NCBI GenBank assembly: GCA_033558025.1
Contig: JAUCEF010000005.1
Location: 6,076,001 to 6,140,000, forward strand
DNA: 64,000 nucleotides
Direction: 5' to 3'
Source: Phytophthora sp. 'mugwort'
Taxonomy: Eukaryota; Oomycota; Peronosporomycetes; Peronosporales; Peronosporaceae
The notes below the pieces were generated by a model, which saw only the letters and a list, made by a program, of their open reading frames with translations, was not told where the DNA came from and ran no database searches. The position numbers and the translations under genes are program-made. Below are positions 32,711 through 43,382 of the stretch, one piece after another (within the stretch, counting starts at the first letter, position 1; every line of letters begins with the position of its first letter).

Positions 32711-33043
32711 ATGCCCGAGGCGGTGAAGAACGACACCTCATCGGACGTCACAGAGCAGGAGTACCGCAAGATCTCATCGCGGCCGCATCTTAAGCACAAT
32801 GACATGACGGCGGAGGTGTGCACGGAGACCATCGAGATCATCACGATGGCATGCGACAAACACGTGCCCGTGAAGAACTACGAGGCCGCGGCGCAGCTCA
32901 TCAAACAGAGCATGGATAAAAAGTTCGGGTCATCGTGGCATTGCTTCATCGGTGAAGGCTATGGGTTTGATATCAGCTACCAGCAACGGCACATGTTGTA
33001 TCTGTACGTGGGCGAGATTGGCGTTCTTGTTTACAAATGCTGA
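32711..33043 (+). CDS. DYNLL: Dynein light chain LC8-type
   Basis: Intronless, 110 residues (LC8 core is 89; a 20-residue N-terminal extension is added). Core motifs: HLKHNDMTAEVCTETIEI, YEAAAQLIKQSMDKKFGSSW, then WHCFIGEGYGFDIS and YLYVGEIGVLVYK, matching the LC8 consensus KKYNPTWHC.VG..FGS.V and YFYLGQVA.LL.K. LC8 is a dimeric hub that binds dynein intermediate chains and axonemal partners. This copy diverges from canonical LC8 (GYGFD for NFGSY), suggesting an axonemal paralogue rather than the cytoplasmic hub (inference). Confidence 0.92.
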   Translation: MPEAVKNDTSSDVTEQEYRKISSRPHLKHNDMTAEVCTETIEIITMACDKHVPVKNYEAAAQLIKQSMDKKFGSSWHCFIGEGYGFDISYQQRHMLYLYVGEIGVLVYKC

Positions 33044-33283
33044 ACTCGTTTCAAGACGAAGACCAACCAGCACAGATACTACACATCGTCAGCGTTGCAA
33101 GCTTTTCAATGTAAAGCTTCAACGCGCTCTTCTTCTTCTTTTGTTCATATTTCTTGACTATTGTACTCATTGCATTCTTGTGCCTAGAGAGCTTATAAAA
33201 GTCGGCTCTTCGTTTTCGTTACTTGCTACCTCCAACGGTGACCAGTTATCCACTACGTGATCAGGAAATACAACTTCATTGCG

Positions 33284-33706
33284 CTAAATGGCGTCTCCTT
33301 TGCGTGAAAACTTAGTCGGCAGCTCCAGTGTCAGTGGGTTGGGCGTCGTGGTAGTTACTGTCGTCCGCCGGTCCATGGCGTCCATGGCCTTGACAAACTC
33401 ATTGCTCTCGAGCTCCACGAACGGGAGTCCGTAACGCTTATTTCTCCTATCGGCGTCGTTCTGAGCTTCTTCTGATGTCTTGTCGCGGGTCGTGAGAGCC
33501 GATAGCAAACTGCAGACCAGGAACACGCCGGCATACAGACCACCAACGATGTAGCAGTTGACCTCCGCGCTTCTGGCATTCACGTGCAGCCCGTGCACGA
33601 ATTGCGGCTGGAACCGCAGCAGCAGACCGAGGACCGGCACGAGCAGCATGCCAGCCATCGATAGTGCCATCACGACGAGCAGGTTGCTGCTCTCCATGCA
33701 GCTCAT
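33284..33706 (-). CDS. Small membrane protein of unknown function
   Basis: 140 residues from the ATG at 33706 (MSCMESSNLLVV); a frame open 20 codons further upstream exists, but the internal Met directly precedes the first hydrophobic helix. Two hydrophobic segments (LLVVMALSMAGMLLVPVLGLLL and CYIVGGLYAGVFLVCSLLSAL) enclose a short polar loop; the C-terminal half is charged and Thr-rich (TTVTTTTPNP). I do not recognise a family. It is convergent with LC8. Confidence 0.5.
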   Translation of the reverse strand: MSCMESSNLLVVMALSMAGMLLVPVLGLLLRFQPQFVHGLHVNARSAEVNCYIVGGLYAGVFLVCSLLSALTTRDKTSEEAQNDADRRNKRYGLPFVELESNEFVKAMDAMDRRTTVTTTTPNPLTLELPTKFSRKGDAI

Positions 33707-33961
33707 TGTGTCTTTTCCCAATGTGAAAAGTGAGCCTGAAACGAACCTCAGGTTCGGATGGACCAATCACAGCGCTGAACTACGTACCCATCTCATAATA
33801 TGAGTACAACTTCAGTGTATCCTAAATTGAGCTATTCAGTCCGGTTTACTGCTCTTCTCTTTGTTTTGCAGTCTACATGTTACCGTATGCTACCTTTGTT
33901 CATCACATCTAGCAAGCTTGGCACGAAATCGTTACGTCTTTCGACACGCTCGTCAATTCCT

Positions 33962-35689
33962 CTACGCGCGCGTGCTGGTTGGTGCCTTGAGGTCACGGAA
34001 GCTCTTCAGCTCGGCGAGCCGCACGAAACGGTGGTAGATAAGCGGGTGCAGCTGGCTCAGTCGTCCCGGATTCTCAGCGAAGCACACGAACAGTGTCTTG
34101 ATGACAGCGGCGATCACTTGTGTCGCCAGCGAAATGGTCGTATAGCAGAGGGTGAACGCCGCTAGCGTAAAGAAGGTCGCGTGGGAGGATGCGCCAGCAA
34201 GAGCCGACGCGATCAACGCACTCATGACGCCTGCCCAGCCATTACCACCGAGCAATAGGATGCGGCTCGTCAAGTCGTCATCCACAATCGCCTCTACGCC
34301 GTGGTGCTCCATCAGCTTCCAGGCGTCGACTGCTGCCACGTAATACGGCTTGTTGTAGCCCGCAATGTGCACGAAGGAGTACTTGTGATATGTCCGAATG
34401 AAATGCTCCACTCGCTCCGAGCGCAGTGACATAAATCGTCGTGAGAGCACAGATTCGTCTCGTCGAGCCCAGCGCAAAGCGTTCCACACCAGATGTGCCA
34501 GTGGACACAGCAGCGAGCCGATGCAAATGGAGCCAAACGAGCTCGACACGGCGCAGCGTGCGTAGTGCAGCACCACCTTCCGATCAAGACAATCGGTGCT
34601 TAGGGCTTCCTGCACTTGGTCATTGCCGTTGCCAGTAGGCGAGTCGTGGTCCGAGATGTTTTCGCGAACATCGGGCGAGATCTCGGTCGACTCGTTGCGG
34701 TAGTACCAGATTATGGTTGTACCGGAAACCACAATCGTGAGGATGTTCTTGAATACGTTCGACATCCAGTAGAAGTGGAAGACCAGATAGATCATGGAGA
34801 AGCTCCAGGGCGACACTTCTTGACCAACATACCCGATAGTCGTGCAGATCCAGCTGGCCCATATCGTGTAGGCCACCAGTATAGCACACGTGACATATCC
34901 AAGCGCCGGGTGGGTCGCCAAAAACTCCACGACTAATTCAAAGAGCACCGCGACGAAGTCCAGGCCGTGGTTGGAGCGTACATACCACGCGAGGTCCAGC
35001 ACCACGACGCCCGTGCACACGGTGCCCCAGAACATGCCATCACTGGACTCGAGCAGAAATAGCATGACCGCCAGTGCTGAGAGTCCGACCATGGAGAAAA
35101 TGCACGAGCCCTGCACGAAGCGCAGTTTGGAGTAGAAAATAAATAGCAGCAGCCAGCCCAGGGCGAACAGAACGTTGACCATACAGAGCGAGCGCAGTGC
35201 CACGCTCACGTCTGCATCATCCCGTTCCGCGCTGGAGCCATCCTGCGAGTTCTGCAGGTCGCCCACGACGTCGTTTCGCTCCTCCTCGAGTTCCTCACTC
35301 TCGCCGTTCGTGCGGATGCTGCCGGTAACCAGCAGCATCAGAATCAGATGCAGCACGAAAAGTCCCGCGAAAGGCACGTCGCGGAACATGAGCGGCGATT
35401 GAAGCGACGGTAGTGGGCGCTCGCCACTGGCCGAGTCCGTCATGGACAGCGGGATGAGCTTCGAGGCGGACGCCAAGTCGTAGTTCTCCTCGTCGCCATC
35501 GTTGCTCTCGCGCTGCGACGTGGGCGACAGTGATAGGTCCTCCATGGCCGCGACGGGAGATGTGGGTGCATTAAGTGGTCGGTCATTGGAGTCGTCTATA
35601 GTGATGCTCGATGGCCGCGACGCGGTCGTCGCCATCACGAGAAGCTTTATGGGCTCGGGCAGTTGAGCGATGAATTGAGGGTGTTCCAC
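33962..35689 (-). CDS. Choline transporter-like (SLC44/CTL) membrane protein
   Basis: Intronless, 575 residues. An acidic Ser-rich N-terminus (about 95 residues) is followed by FRDVPFAGLFVLHL, the entry into TM1 typical of CTL proteins, and about ten hydrophobic helices. The family signature FHFYWMSNVFKNILTIVVSGTTIIWYY is present, followed by CAVSSSFGSICIGSLLCPL. The C-terminal part, with the loop FVHIAGYNKPYYVAAVDAW, also fits the family. SLC44 proteins move choline or ethanolamine at plasma or mitochondrial membranes. A second ATG (35635, MATTASRP) is a possible start. A pogo-like MITE sits 107 bp upstream of the start codon. Confidence 0.88.
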   Translation of the reverse strand: MEHPQFIAQLPEPIKLLVMATTASRPSSITIDDSNDRPLNAPTSPVAAMEDLSLSPTSQRESNDGDEENYDLASASKLIPLSMTDSASGERPLPSLQSPLMFRDVPFAGLFVLHLILMLLVTGSIRTNGESEELEEERNDVVGDLQNSQDGSSAERDDADVSVALRSLCMVNVLFALGWLLLFIFYSKLRFVQGSCIFSMVGLSALAVMLFLLESSDGMFWGTVCTGVVVLDLAWYVRSNHGLDFVAVLFELVVEFLATHPALGYVTCAILVAYTIWASWICTTIGYVGQEVSPWSFSMIYLVFHFYWMSNVFKNILTIVVSGTTIIWYYRNESTEISPDVRENISDHDSPTGNGNDQVQEALSTDCLDRKVVLHYARCAVSSSFGSICIGSLLCPLAHLVWNALRWARRDESVLSRRFMSLRSERVEHFIRTYHKYSFVHIAGYNKPYYVAAVDAWKLMEHHGVEAIVDDDLTSRILLLGGNGWAGVMSALIASALAGASSHATFFTLAAFTLCYTTISLATQVIAAVIKTLFVCFAENPGRLSQLHPLIYHRFVRLAELKSFRDLKAPTSTRA

Positions 35690-35796
35690 TTCTAAAGTTA
35701 GTCAAAACCGGTATTTGTCAGTACGACGCGGTTGGCAAGGGTACAGTTGGAGAGGCTCTTACAGAAAAACGTGAAGAAGTTTGCACGTTCTTACCG

Positions 35797-36290
35797 TAGA
35801 CCGTATACCCCTCATCCGTCACCCCGTTGTACTCATCACTTTAGAGAGGGGCAAATGTGGAACAGGTCGTGCACTTGGCGGGAAAATGGCATCAAACGTG
35901 ATGACAATGACTGATGCAGAAGATCGCAATTATAAAGGTCAAAGGTGAGCACCCTGATTGGAGTCGCGCAATGCTGTGTCGGTGGGCGAAGAAGAAGTTC
36001 AATCTGCCAAAAGCTACCCGACAAGGCGACTATCACACGCACGTCAATGTCTGCAATGGCTCCAGCAAGCGTGGACCGAGGTGACGCCGCGAACCATCGA
36101 AAACTGCTGGCGCCATGTGCGATACGTGGCGCGAAATACGAGCCGAAGCGCTTCTCCCTTTGCGCATGTCTGAGCTGTCGCCTAAATAAACAAATTCTGC
36201 GCATGTCGGAGCTGTCTTGAATAAACAATTTTTTCACATTTGAGAGGTATGGTTGTTGGGTGTGCGTGACGGATGAGGGAGTATACTGTA
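35797..36290. mobile_element. pogo-like deletion derivative (MITE) with transposase remnants
   Basis: About 490 bp bounded by TA and imperfect terminal inverted repeats: left ACCGTATACCCCTCATCCGTC, right (complement) AGTATACTCCCTCATCCGTC, about 20 of 23 matching. Inside, plus-strand frames give HPDWSRAMLCRWAKKKFNLP (helix-turn-helix of CENP-B/Tc5/pogo transposases, cf. LA.WA..KF.L) and then, in another frame, QWLQQAWTEVTPRTIENCW, the C-terminal end of pogo-type DDE transposases. The whole catalytic core between them is missing. It is therefore a non-autonomous internal deletion derivative. It lies upstream of the SLC44 start. Confidence 0.7.
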
Positions 36291-36686
36291 CTAACTTTCT
36301 AGTAATACCGCCACCACGAGAGAGCTAGGGTTTCCAAATTAACCCAAAATCACGTACCGTATTCCACCTGTTACAAGCGTCGCTATGTTACAAGCGTCAC
36401 TTCATTTTACCCAATCATAATTCTCCATTAATATTTTAGGCTTCCGCTTTGTCACAAGCGCCACTTTTCGAAAGGCGCACATGAGAGGCCACGAATAAAC
36501 AGTGATAGGGTGCGCAGCGATGAAGGACTTAGTAGTAGCGACAGTGAAAGCGTGTTTCTCTGAGACGGGTGTCGAAGTAAAACTCCAAGGCGTTGCCAAC
36601 TTCATTTCATGCCCATCATTTCTATAGCACGCGAAACCATGATCCGTGCAAGTTAGTCCACATGAAGGCTACCTATGCGAAATTTG
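36291..36686. other. Repeat-derived spacer without a gene
   Basis: AT-rich sequence with a repeated string TTACAAGCGTC (36371 and 36389) and a near copy in inverted context downstream (CACAAGCGCC at 36451). A minus-strand frame (36605-36402) is uncharacterised. A stretch around 36640-36670 (CCGTGCAAGTTAGTCCACATG) recurs at 37517-37537 as CCGTGCAAATTAGTCCACATG, so the flank of one LTR copy is duplicated beyond the other. Confidence 0.35.
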
Positions 36687-36865
36687 TGTGACGGGGCATA
36701 CAACACCTTGCGCACAGGAACTGTGGCTTCCGGAGAGTATACAAACTCTCCGTGAACGGTAGTTCAGTAGTCCCTGGCCTGTGGGTCTGTTACCAAAATT
36801 AGGTAGAGTTAGGACTGAATATATTTATAGGTGACCCCTCTTAATGCGTCTACACCTTTTCAAGG
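36687..36865 (+). repeat. Truncated copia-type LTR fragment, copy 1
   Basis: Begins TGTGACGGGGCATACAACAC and includes the block TTCCGGAGAGTATACAAACT; it ends in GTGACCCCTCTTAATGCGTC. This is the first ~175 bp of the 366-bp LTR at 37008, followed by unrelated AT-rich DNA. Confidence 0.65.
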
Positions 36866-37007
36866 ATTTTGCACCTTAATAACTGAGCATAATTGTACAT
36901 AACACAGTTATTGTTCTAGAATGACTTAAACAACTGTACACAATAATCAGTATATTACATCTAATCGTCTATACTATTGTGTTTTCAAATCACCCAGGTT
37001 GCGGTCC

Positions 37008-37373
37008 TGTGACGGGGCCAAACAACACCTTGCGCACAGAAAGTGCGACTTCCGAAGAGTATACAAACTCTCAGCGAACAGTTTACAAGTCCCTGATGTG
37101 GGGGACTGTTACCAAAAATTAGATAGATTTAAGAATGGATATATTTATAGGTGATCACTTTTAATGCGTCTACATACTAACTATTAGTCACCTATAAAGT
37201 ACCCTAGATGCTATTCTATTGAGTGGCTCTGAGGTCTTTGTACCATATCTGTGGTACCTATCCATGACGTCATTATCGTCGGCGTCATAGTGATGTTTAG
37301 CTACATCACTTAGTATACTTGGGTACACCTGCCCTGAAGAGTGACTTGGCACTCTTCATGTAACTCCGTTACA
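37008..37373 (+). repeat. Solo LTR, complete copy (TG...CA, 366 bp)
   Basis: Starts TGTGACGGGGCCAAACAACA and ends ATGTAACTCCGTTACA, with LTR-like TG/CA ends. The 5' half is shared with copies at 36687, 62070 and 63887. No internal retroelement coding follows it, so it is read as a solo LTR. No clear target-site duplication is visible. Confidence 0.6.
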
Positions 37374-37937
37374 GATTGTATACACAGCTAGCTATCATTC
37401 CAGCGAAGATGAATCCCAAAGCGCAGCGCATCACCACAGCCATCTCCAAGAAAACGCCGCGTCGAACACGACCATTTGCTATTCCTATTATAATTTCCAT
37501 ACAACCAAAATGCGACCCGTGCAAATTAGTCCACATGCATGCTACAGACCTAAGATTATACACAACGCTAGCTAGCATACCAGTGTAGATGAATTCCCAA
37601 GGCGCAGCAACGTCGCCGCTGCCACCTCCATTTGCTCTCCCTATTTGACTGTGACTGTGACTGTATGGGTGCTTGAATTACCGTACACACTTTGCTAAGT
37701 ACGTGTACATCCCCCCATCAACGGAGACCTGTACAGCTAATCCGAACGTGTACATTGGTGACGCTTCTAACAGGGGGAATATGGTATGCCCAAGCTTAAC
37801 AAATACAGGCTATTCTTCTCTGAATGCTCTCAACGCACGAGAAAACATGCAATGTGTGGTTTATGCCGTTAGTGTCGATGAAGTGGGCAATCACTGTCAG
37901 CTTCAACGGATACGGTTCAGTCGCCACTTAATTAGCT
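37374..37937 (+). pseudogene. Relic region between two LTRs, with an LPMO-like fragment
   Basis: A frame at 37673-37942 contains LTNTGYSSLNALNAREN...VSVDEVGN, locally similar to the LPMO gene at 30932 (ANTGYSSLRDML...VSPVDVSG). Outside that block similarity is not evident. Upstream, two diverged direct repeats about 180 bp apart share GCTAGCTA...CCAG...AGATGAAT...CCCAA..GCGCAGC (37388 and 37570). No intact gene. Confidence 0.35.
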
Positions 37938-38331
37938 TGTAATCAGCCCCTTTTGCAGCGGGGCTGCCGTAGCTTTGCGTAGAGAAATACTTTAGTTAAG
38001 GTCGGTGACCTTCGTTCTATACCAAGAACAAGTTTGAGTCCTGTAGATCGCAATTTAGGGACTCGAAGAGTAACCACGACCTTCACAAGTCTAATTAACT
38101 CCTCGTTTCCAAATGTAAGCTAACTTATTTCTCTTACGGCTGAGCCGCCTTTGTCCTATATGTATAAGTCTCACTGTCTAGCATAGTAAACCTAGTCAAT
38201 GCATAAGTAATGGCTGTGAAGCCCCGACGCTTGTTGTCTTTCCAGTACTGAGTACTGCTCTCTGTTCATAGTGTGCACATCACTTAGTGTGCACACACCT
38301 TAGTACCTCGAGTACGTGTAACACCGTTACA
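37938..38331 (+). repeat. Second LTR-like sequence ending CACCGTTACA
   Basis: Starts TGTAATCAGCCCCTTTTGCA and ends GTAACACCGTTACA (about 394 bp). Its 3' end shares ACATCACTTAGT...GTACA..TAACxCCGTTACA with the LTR at 37008, so the two are related copia-type LTRs. No 3' internal domain is recognised. Confidence 0.45.
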
Positions 38332-38619
38332 CTCTACCCCATCAAGACTGTGGACAAGTACGTCCACGTGTGGTATTGCAGATCCGGATAAGATGGAAGT
38401 TGACTGGCAGCTGGAGGATCCACGTCGTCAGCGGCAGCCATAACAGCGTCAAGGTGATGGATCCGGACCATGCGACACGCCTAGTCTGTATATGGTACGG
38501 ATCCTGGACCCGTCCCGTGGGGTGAGGTCCTAAGTACTAGATCCGATCAGTTCAGTGCACACCGGGTTGAGGATCCGTCGCTAAAGGGAGGTAGAGTGGA
38601 AACGGTTGGTCAGGAGAGG
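38332..38619. other. Spacer rich in GGATCC/GATCCG strings
   Basis: No coding feature. Repeated GATCCG and GGATCC strings connect it compositionally with the gypsy region that follows. Confidence 0.3.
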
Positions 38620-39226
38620 GTCAGAGATGGGAGCCTGGATTATAGGTAGTCCGTAGGATAGGCTTTGTGATGGGATCCGAAGGTAAATAGGCTAAGGTAT
38701 AAATCAGAACCGAGTTTGCACTGGAAGACAGACTTGACTATAGTACATTGGATTTCTATTGGCCCCATACATAAACCAAGTCTAAACTTTGGCGACCTTC
38801 CTTCACACATGGTAGCCCCTGGATAACTTGGCCAGGTCACGCTCGCCCTTTGGCTTCTCAACCCCCTCAAGATCCCGCTATTGGAGGCGGCAAGCATTGT
38901 AAAGGAACATGGACAACTCCGATAAGGATTAAGGACACCCTCAAGAAGGAACAACTCCGGATCTCGTATTTCTATTACGGATCCACAAGGTCTACGCAAG
39001 AGCGCAAGACCAAACCAACATCGGATCTCGTGAGCAGGAATACCCGCGCAGATCCACCCCCTCCCAAGTCCCCACAAGGATGTCCAAGGCCCACCAAGTT
39101 CGCATCTCGTGTCAACGAGAGAGCAGTACCGGCCCGCCAACGGGTACACAAGGTAAACCACCCAGCAACAACACATGTCGGAGTACCCCCTCCGTTAGTC
39201 GGTGTCTGGGCGCAGTGCGTGTGAGT
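38620..39226 (+). repeat. LTR-like repeat A of a gypsy element (approximate borders)
   Basis: Diverged but colinear with 44680-45336: shared blocks include CGAGTTTGCACTGGAAGACA, CTATTGGCCC, AAGATCCCGCTA...GGCGGCAAG and an identical 30-base end, CCCCTCCGTTAGTCGGTGTC followed by TGGGCGCAGT. It lies directly upstream of integrase sequence in the same orientation. The 5' border is not resolved. Confidence 0.5.
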
Positions 39227-39239
39227 TGGGATCCTACTG

Positions 39240-40531
39240 AATTTCAGCGGATCCACTCCACCACAGGTTTATATCGCAGCGTGCAGAGATATGTGGGTGA
39301 ATGTGTAGATTGTTGAACTGGAAAGGGTCGTCTCACGATCAGAGGAGAATCGCCTGGGAATCACAAGGCAACATATCCTTTTTAGATCATTGCAATGGAT
39401 CACATACCCTCGCTGCCGAAGGCATTCAAGGGCAACAATGAACTACTGACCTGGGTAGATCTGTTCACAGGATATGTGATCGCGAAGGCAAGTGCGTCTA
39501 GAACGGCTCAGACGACCGCCGAGTCATACGAGGAGTGCGTCTTCCGGAGGTTTGGCGCTAGCGAAGCGATTCGTCACGATCGAGAGCCCGGGTTCATGTC
39601 TGAATTCTTCCGAGCGTTTAACGAGATCCTCGGACAGCGACAGAGGGTGACGCGTATCGACCGCAAGCAAACGGAACAGCGAAACGGATGGTACAGACCA
39701 TAACTCGAGCCTTAAAGATGTATTTCCAAGATCTAAACCAGCAGGATTGGGATGAGTACGCTGAGCAACTGACGTTTGCGATCAATACGGGATAAGATCG
39801 AGTGCGAGGGGATACATCATTCTATCAAGTGCATGGATGGAACCCAGATCAACGTTGGAAGCCACCATACCTTTGGGTAGTACTCGCACACGAGACCGAG
39901 ATCCTAGGAGATGGGGGTACCAGATCCAGCGCTACGACACCACAGCAAGGGAACAAGTCAATCTCAAGCTGCGGGAAGCGATCTCGGATCGGGTAGATCG
40001 GCACAATGATGAAGTCGATCCGCATCAGATCGGGGTCGGATCACAAGCATGGCTGTATCTGGATCATGTGAAAGAAGGATACACACGTAAGCTGGCACAC
40101 CTGTGACATTGTCCTTTCCGAGTTGCTGAAAAGACCAACGAACATTCACTACGATTCGAGATCGCCGGATCGGAGTATCGGCTCTTCCGGATTGTGCATG
40201 TGTCTAAATTGAAGTTGGTCAAGGAATTCCCAGATCAGCCACAGATCGAGTTGACTGTACCAATCTCGGATCGACTGGATTATAAAGCAAAAAAACTCTG
40301 CTGCCCGAGGATAGCTGGACACAGGATCTAGGAGCAGACGAATACGAAGTGGAGAAGATCACTGATCTGAGGAAAGGCAGAAGTACTCGATATGGACGAA
40401 TCTATCGGCGATTCCTGGTGTATTGGAAGGGATATGAAGTCCCCAGCTGGGTTGATGAAGCCGATTTCAACTGCGGAGCACTCTTCACGATTTCCTTCGG
40501 GGACAGGCTAACTGGAATCGATTCGATGTGA
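39240..40531 (+). pseudogene. Gypsy (Ty3) integrase with chromodomain, degenerate
   Basis: Order of pieces: end of the HHCC zinc finger (LYRSVQRYVGECVDC), then after two stops the integrase core MDHIPSLPKAFKGN...WVDLFTGYVIAKAS...IRHDREPGFMSEFF, with the first Asp in MDHIP and the second in RHDREP. Next come QDLNQQDWDEYAEQLTFAIN, the C-terminal block GSQAWLYLDHVKEGYTRKL, YRLFRIVHVSKLKLV, and a chromodomain EYEVEKITDLRKG...RRFLVYWKGYEVPSWVDEADF near 40340-40470. Several frameshifts and stops break the frame. Gag, protease, reverse transcriptase and RNase H are absent; repeat A joins almost directly to the integrase zinc finger. Confidence 0.85.
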
Positions 40532-41610
40532 TGCAGCCCCACGAGGAGGAATGAGATCGGGGAGTTCACGGTCGACCGTCGCGATGAACTGGTCACTACG
40601 ACAACGGATAGGGAGAAGGATCGGTGGGGAGGCCACGGATCGGAGGAATTAGGTGATGTATGTGACGTTATGCATGTATATATGCATGAAATTTCGAGAA
40701 CTGAAAATGGAATCTGGATTGAGTAAGCTCCTGACGAGCTAGTAGAACACACGAAAACTCAAACAGTCAGACGGAAAATGAGCAAGGGTATATGGAAAGG
40801 AAAAAAAACTAGATGAATGCACGGTGATTTCCTCACGAACAGCGGCTTCCCACGGGAACTGTCGGGATCGGATGACCAGAGCCAAGTGGAGAATGAACCG
40901 CGTCAAGGGTCAAACTTGTTCCGAGGTCGGCCGATCCGATACGCCGGATGTTCCATAGGCCGATCGCGAAATTGGTTGCCATGGATCGACGGTGTCGGCT
41001 TCGCGCAGAGCCTCCAGAAGGTTAACAGGCTTGGCTCGGTGGAGGTCTGGGTCAGCGAGGTTGGCCGCCCGAGATACTCGACCTGGATATCAGGTCCCAT
41101 CGTCGGCCGGTTGGAAGATGAAGGGAGAGACGGTCGAGTAATAGATCCAGATCAGCCCAGCTCTCGCATCATAAGAGGGAATTGACGGAGCTATGCCCGT
41201 CAACTGTCGCCCGCTCGGATCCGACTCTGACGACGGCCATGATGGCTCCACCACTGGATCGCGACGTTATTCCGCAGTGATCGGAAGATAATGAGCCGTT
41301 TTCCAGTAAGCCTGGAGGTGTCGTCGCTCGAGGGCGAGATAGGAATTCGCGATCTGGGCGAGAGTGGTATTCGATATGCGATGGAGCGGCAGATCGAAGG
41401 TCAGGTCTACTCCGATTTCTCCAGCGTCTCCCAGGGTCGAGCGGCGATCAAGACAGTGACGTTCGGACAGTGATCAAGCTGTCCAGATAATCGGTGCCGG
41501 CCCTGGGGGGGGCGCGTGCTCCTCGCACGCAACTAGGGATAGCCAATCCGGCGGGATCGGAAGCCGGACTGTCAAGATGCGCCATATTATGGCGGTCCCC
41601 CTGAAGTGGC
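40532..41610. other. Non-coding 3' part of the gypsy element
   Basis: Rich in GATC-containing strings. Contains short frames only. ATG-rich AT stretch near 40660-40690 (ATGCATGTATATATGCATGA) forms a small palindrome. No gene recognised. Confidence 0.35.
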
Positions 41611-41939
41611 TCAAAGCCATAGCGGGCCGCGGATCTGTCTCTGTCGGGTAAGAGCACGAGGTGGATTATACTCAGGCAGCGAGACCGAGGCCGGTGGTGA
41701 CGGGGGAACGAATTGCCGAGGAGATCCAGGAGGAGAAGCAGGAGGGCTTCCGAGATCGGATCTAGCGGAACCCTCAGATTCAGAGTGGGGAAGCTGGCGA
41801 ACTCGGGGAACCAAGCCTACCTTGAACTGCCGATCCCGTTTGAGCAGTCGGTTGACTTCTGCGATCGGCATGTCCAGGACTTGCGGTTGATGTAGGGGAG
41901 CCACAGGTGTCCCATCAGATCCGCGTAGAGAGCCTTCGG

Positions 41940-42012
41940 CCCCGGGCGGAGATGCTTCCCAGCCGATCGGAATCGACTATCTCGATCGGCTGGGAAGCAT
42001 CTCCGCCCGGGG
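41940..42012. repeat. Perfect 30-bp inverted repeat (13-bp loop)
   Basis: Left arm 41940-41969 (CCCCGGGCGGAGATGCTTCC then CAGCCGATCG) and right arm 41983-42012, its exact reverse complement, with spacer GAATCGACTATCT. Can form a stable hairpin. Confidence 0.9.
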
Positions 42013-43382
42013 GTGTACCAGATCGGCGATGGGCTTCAGAGTGAGATCGGGACAAGGCCGCCAATTTCTGATCGTCGATGTCTTTGTCTTCCCCCGCTTC
42101 TGGCAGTCCAACTGATGGAGGGGCTTTCGTGTGGGACGCAACTGAGTCTCGCTCGCTATCGATCCCCTGACCAGCGTCGTCGATCTCCGGCTGAGGCTCC
42201 GACTCGGCCAGAGAAGAAGCTCCCGCCGAGACCGTGCTGCCTGGACCCCGAATCGGGGCGGGTGGAATTACCGAACGACCAGGAGCAGGAACGGATCGGC
42301 TGCGCAACAGACGCTTAGGCGAAGGGCGGTGTGGAAAAGGAGATGTCGATCGGCTGCGTTCCCGTTTACCTGATCGAGGGAGGACCTGATCCGCTGGGCT
42401 CACCAATAGCGCCACATCGGCAAGACGCTCGGTGACCAGATCGACGCCCGCGCCAATTTCTTCCTGGGTCTGACGAAGCCGATGATAAGCGGTCTGAACG
42501 TCTGCGATCTGGTTTCCCAGCACGCAAATGGTCCGCTGAGATGTACCCAGCTCCACACATGCACATCAGAATCGACAAAAGAGAGAGAGGCGCGACTCAG
42601 TCAACCGATGAATGGAAGATCATGATACTTACATGCGTCAGCGGATTCCGTCGCCGCTGTGTCACGATCACGGACAGCAGCTGCGAGATCAGACTATAAT
42701 AATTGACCATGTCGCAGTGTATCGACCTCAGCTTGAAGGTAATCTCGCTCGAGTTGGAGCAGAATTCCGCTCCGCGCGAAGTTGATCACGCTCGCGAACG
42801 TGCTCGCCAGCAGTAGATATGCCGGTTGATCGACTCGTGGATGCCGGACCGGCTATTGGAGCGGAAGAAACGGCCCGATTGGGCCTGATCTGGGTTTGGC
42901 AGAGCTCGTTCTCCGGCCGCGTCACAGTTGCTAAGGCTGCGTCCAGTTCCACGCGGAGCCGAGCTGACTGAGTCACATTCGTGTCTGATCGAGACCTCTC
43001 CGCGTCGCTTGGTCCGAAGCAGCTCGAGTGGAGTTCAAGCTAACGCGGTAAGAGACGAGATCGACCCGATTCTCATCCAGTTCTATCTTGAGCGATGATC
43101 CGGTCACGTAAGGCGTCGAGCTCTTCCTCGCGGAGCTCCAGACGATACGCAAGTTCATCTCGGCGAGATTCAGCTTCGAAACGTTCTTGCTGAACCCTAA
43201 AGAGACGGCCCTCCACGTCTTGGATCTCAGCTCCCTGCTGACGAAGCTGATCGTGGAGATGATGAATGATCGATTGATCTCCCTGTGCTGGGAGAGCGTT
43301 ATCGATCTCCGCCCGGAGTCTCCGGATCTCCTCACCTTGGTCGTGTCGGAATTGCTCCAAGGCACGCAGATCGTCAGAAATA

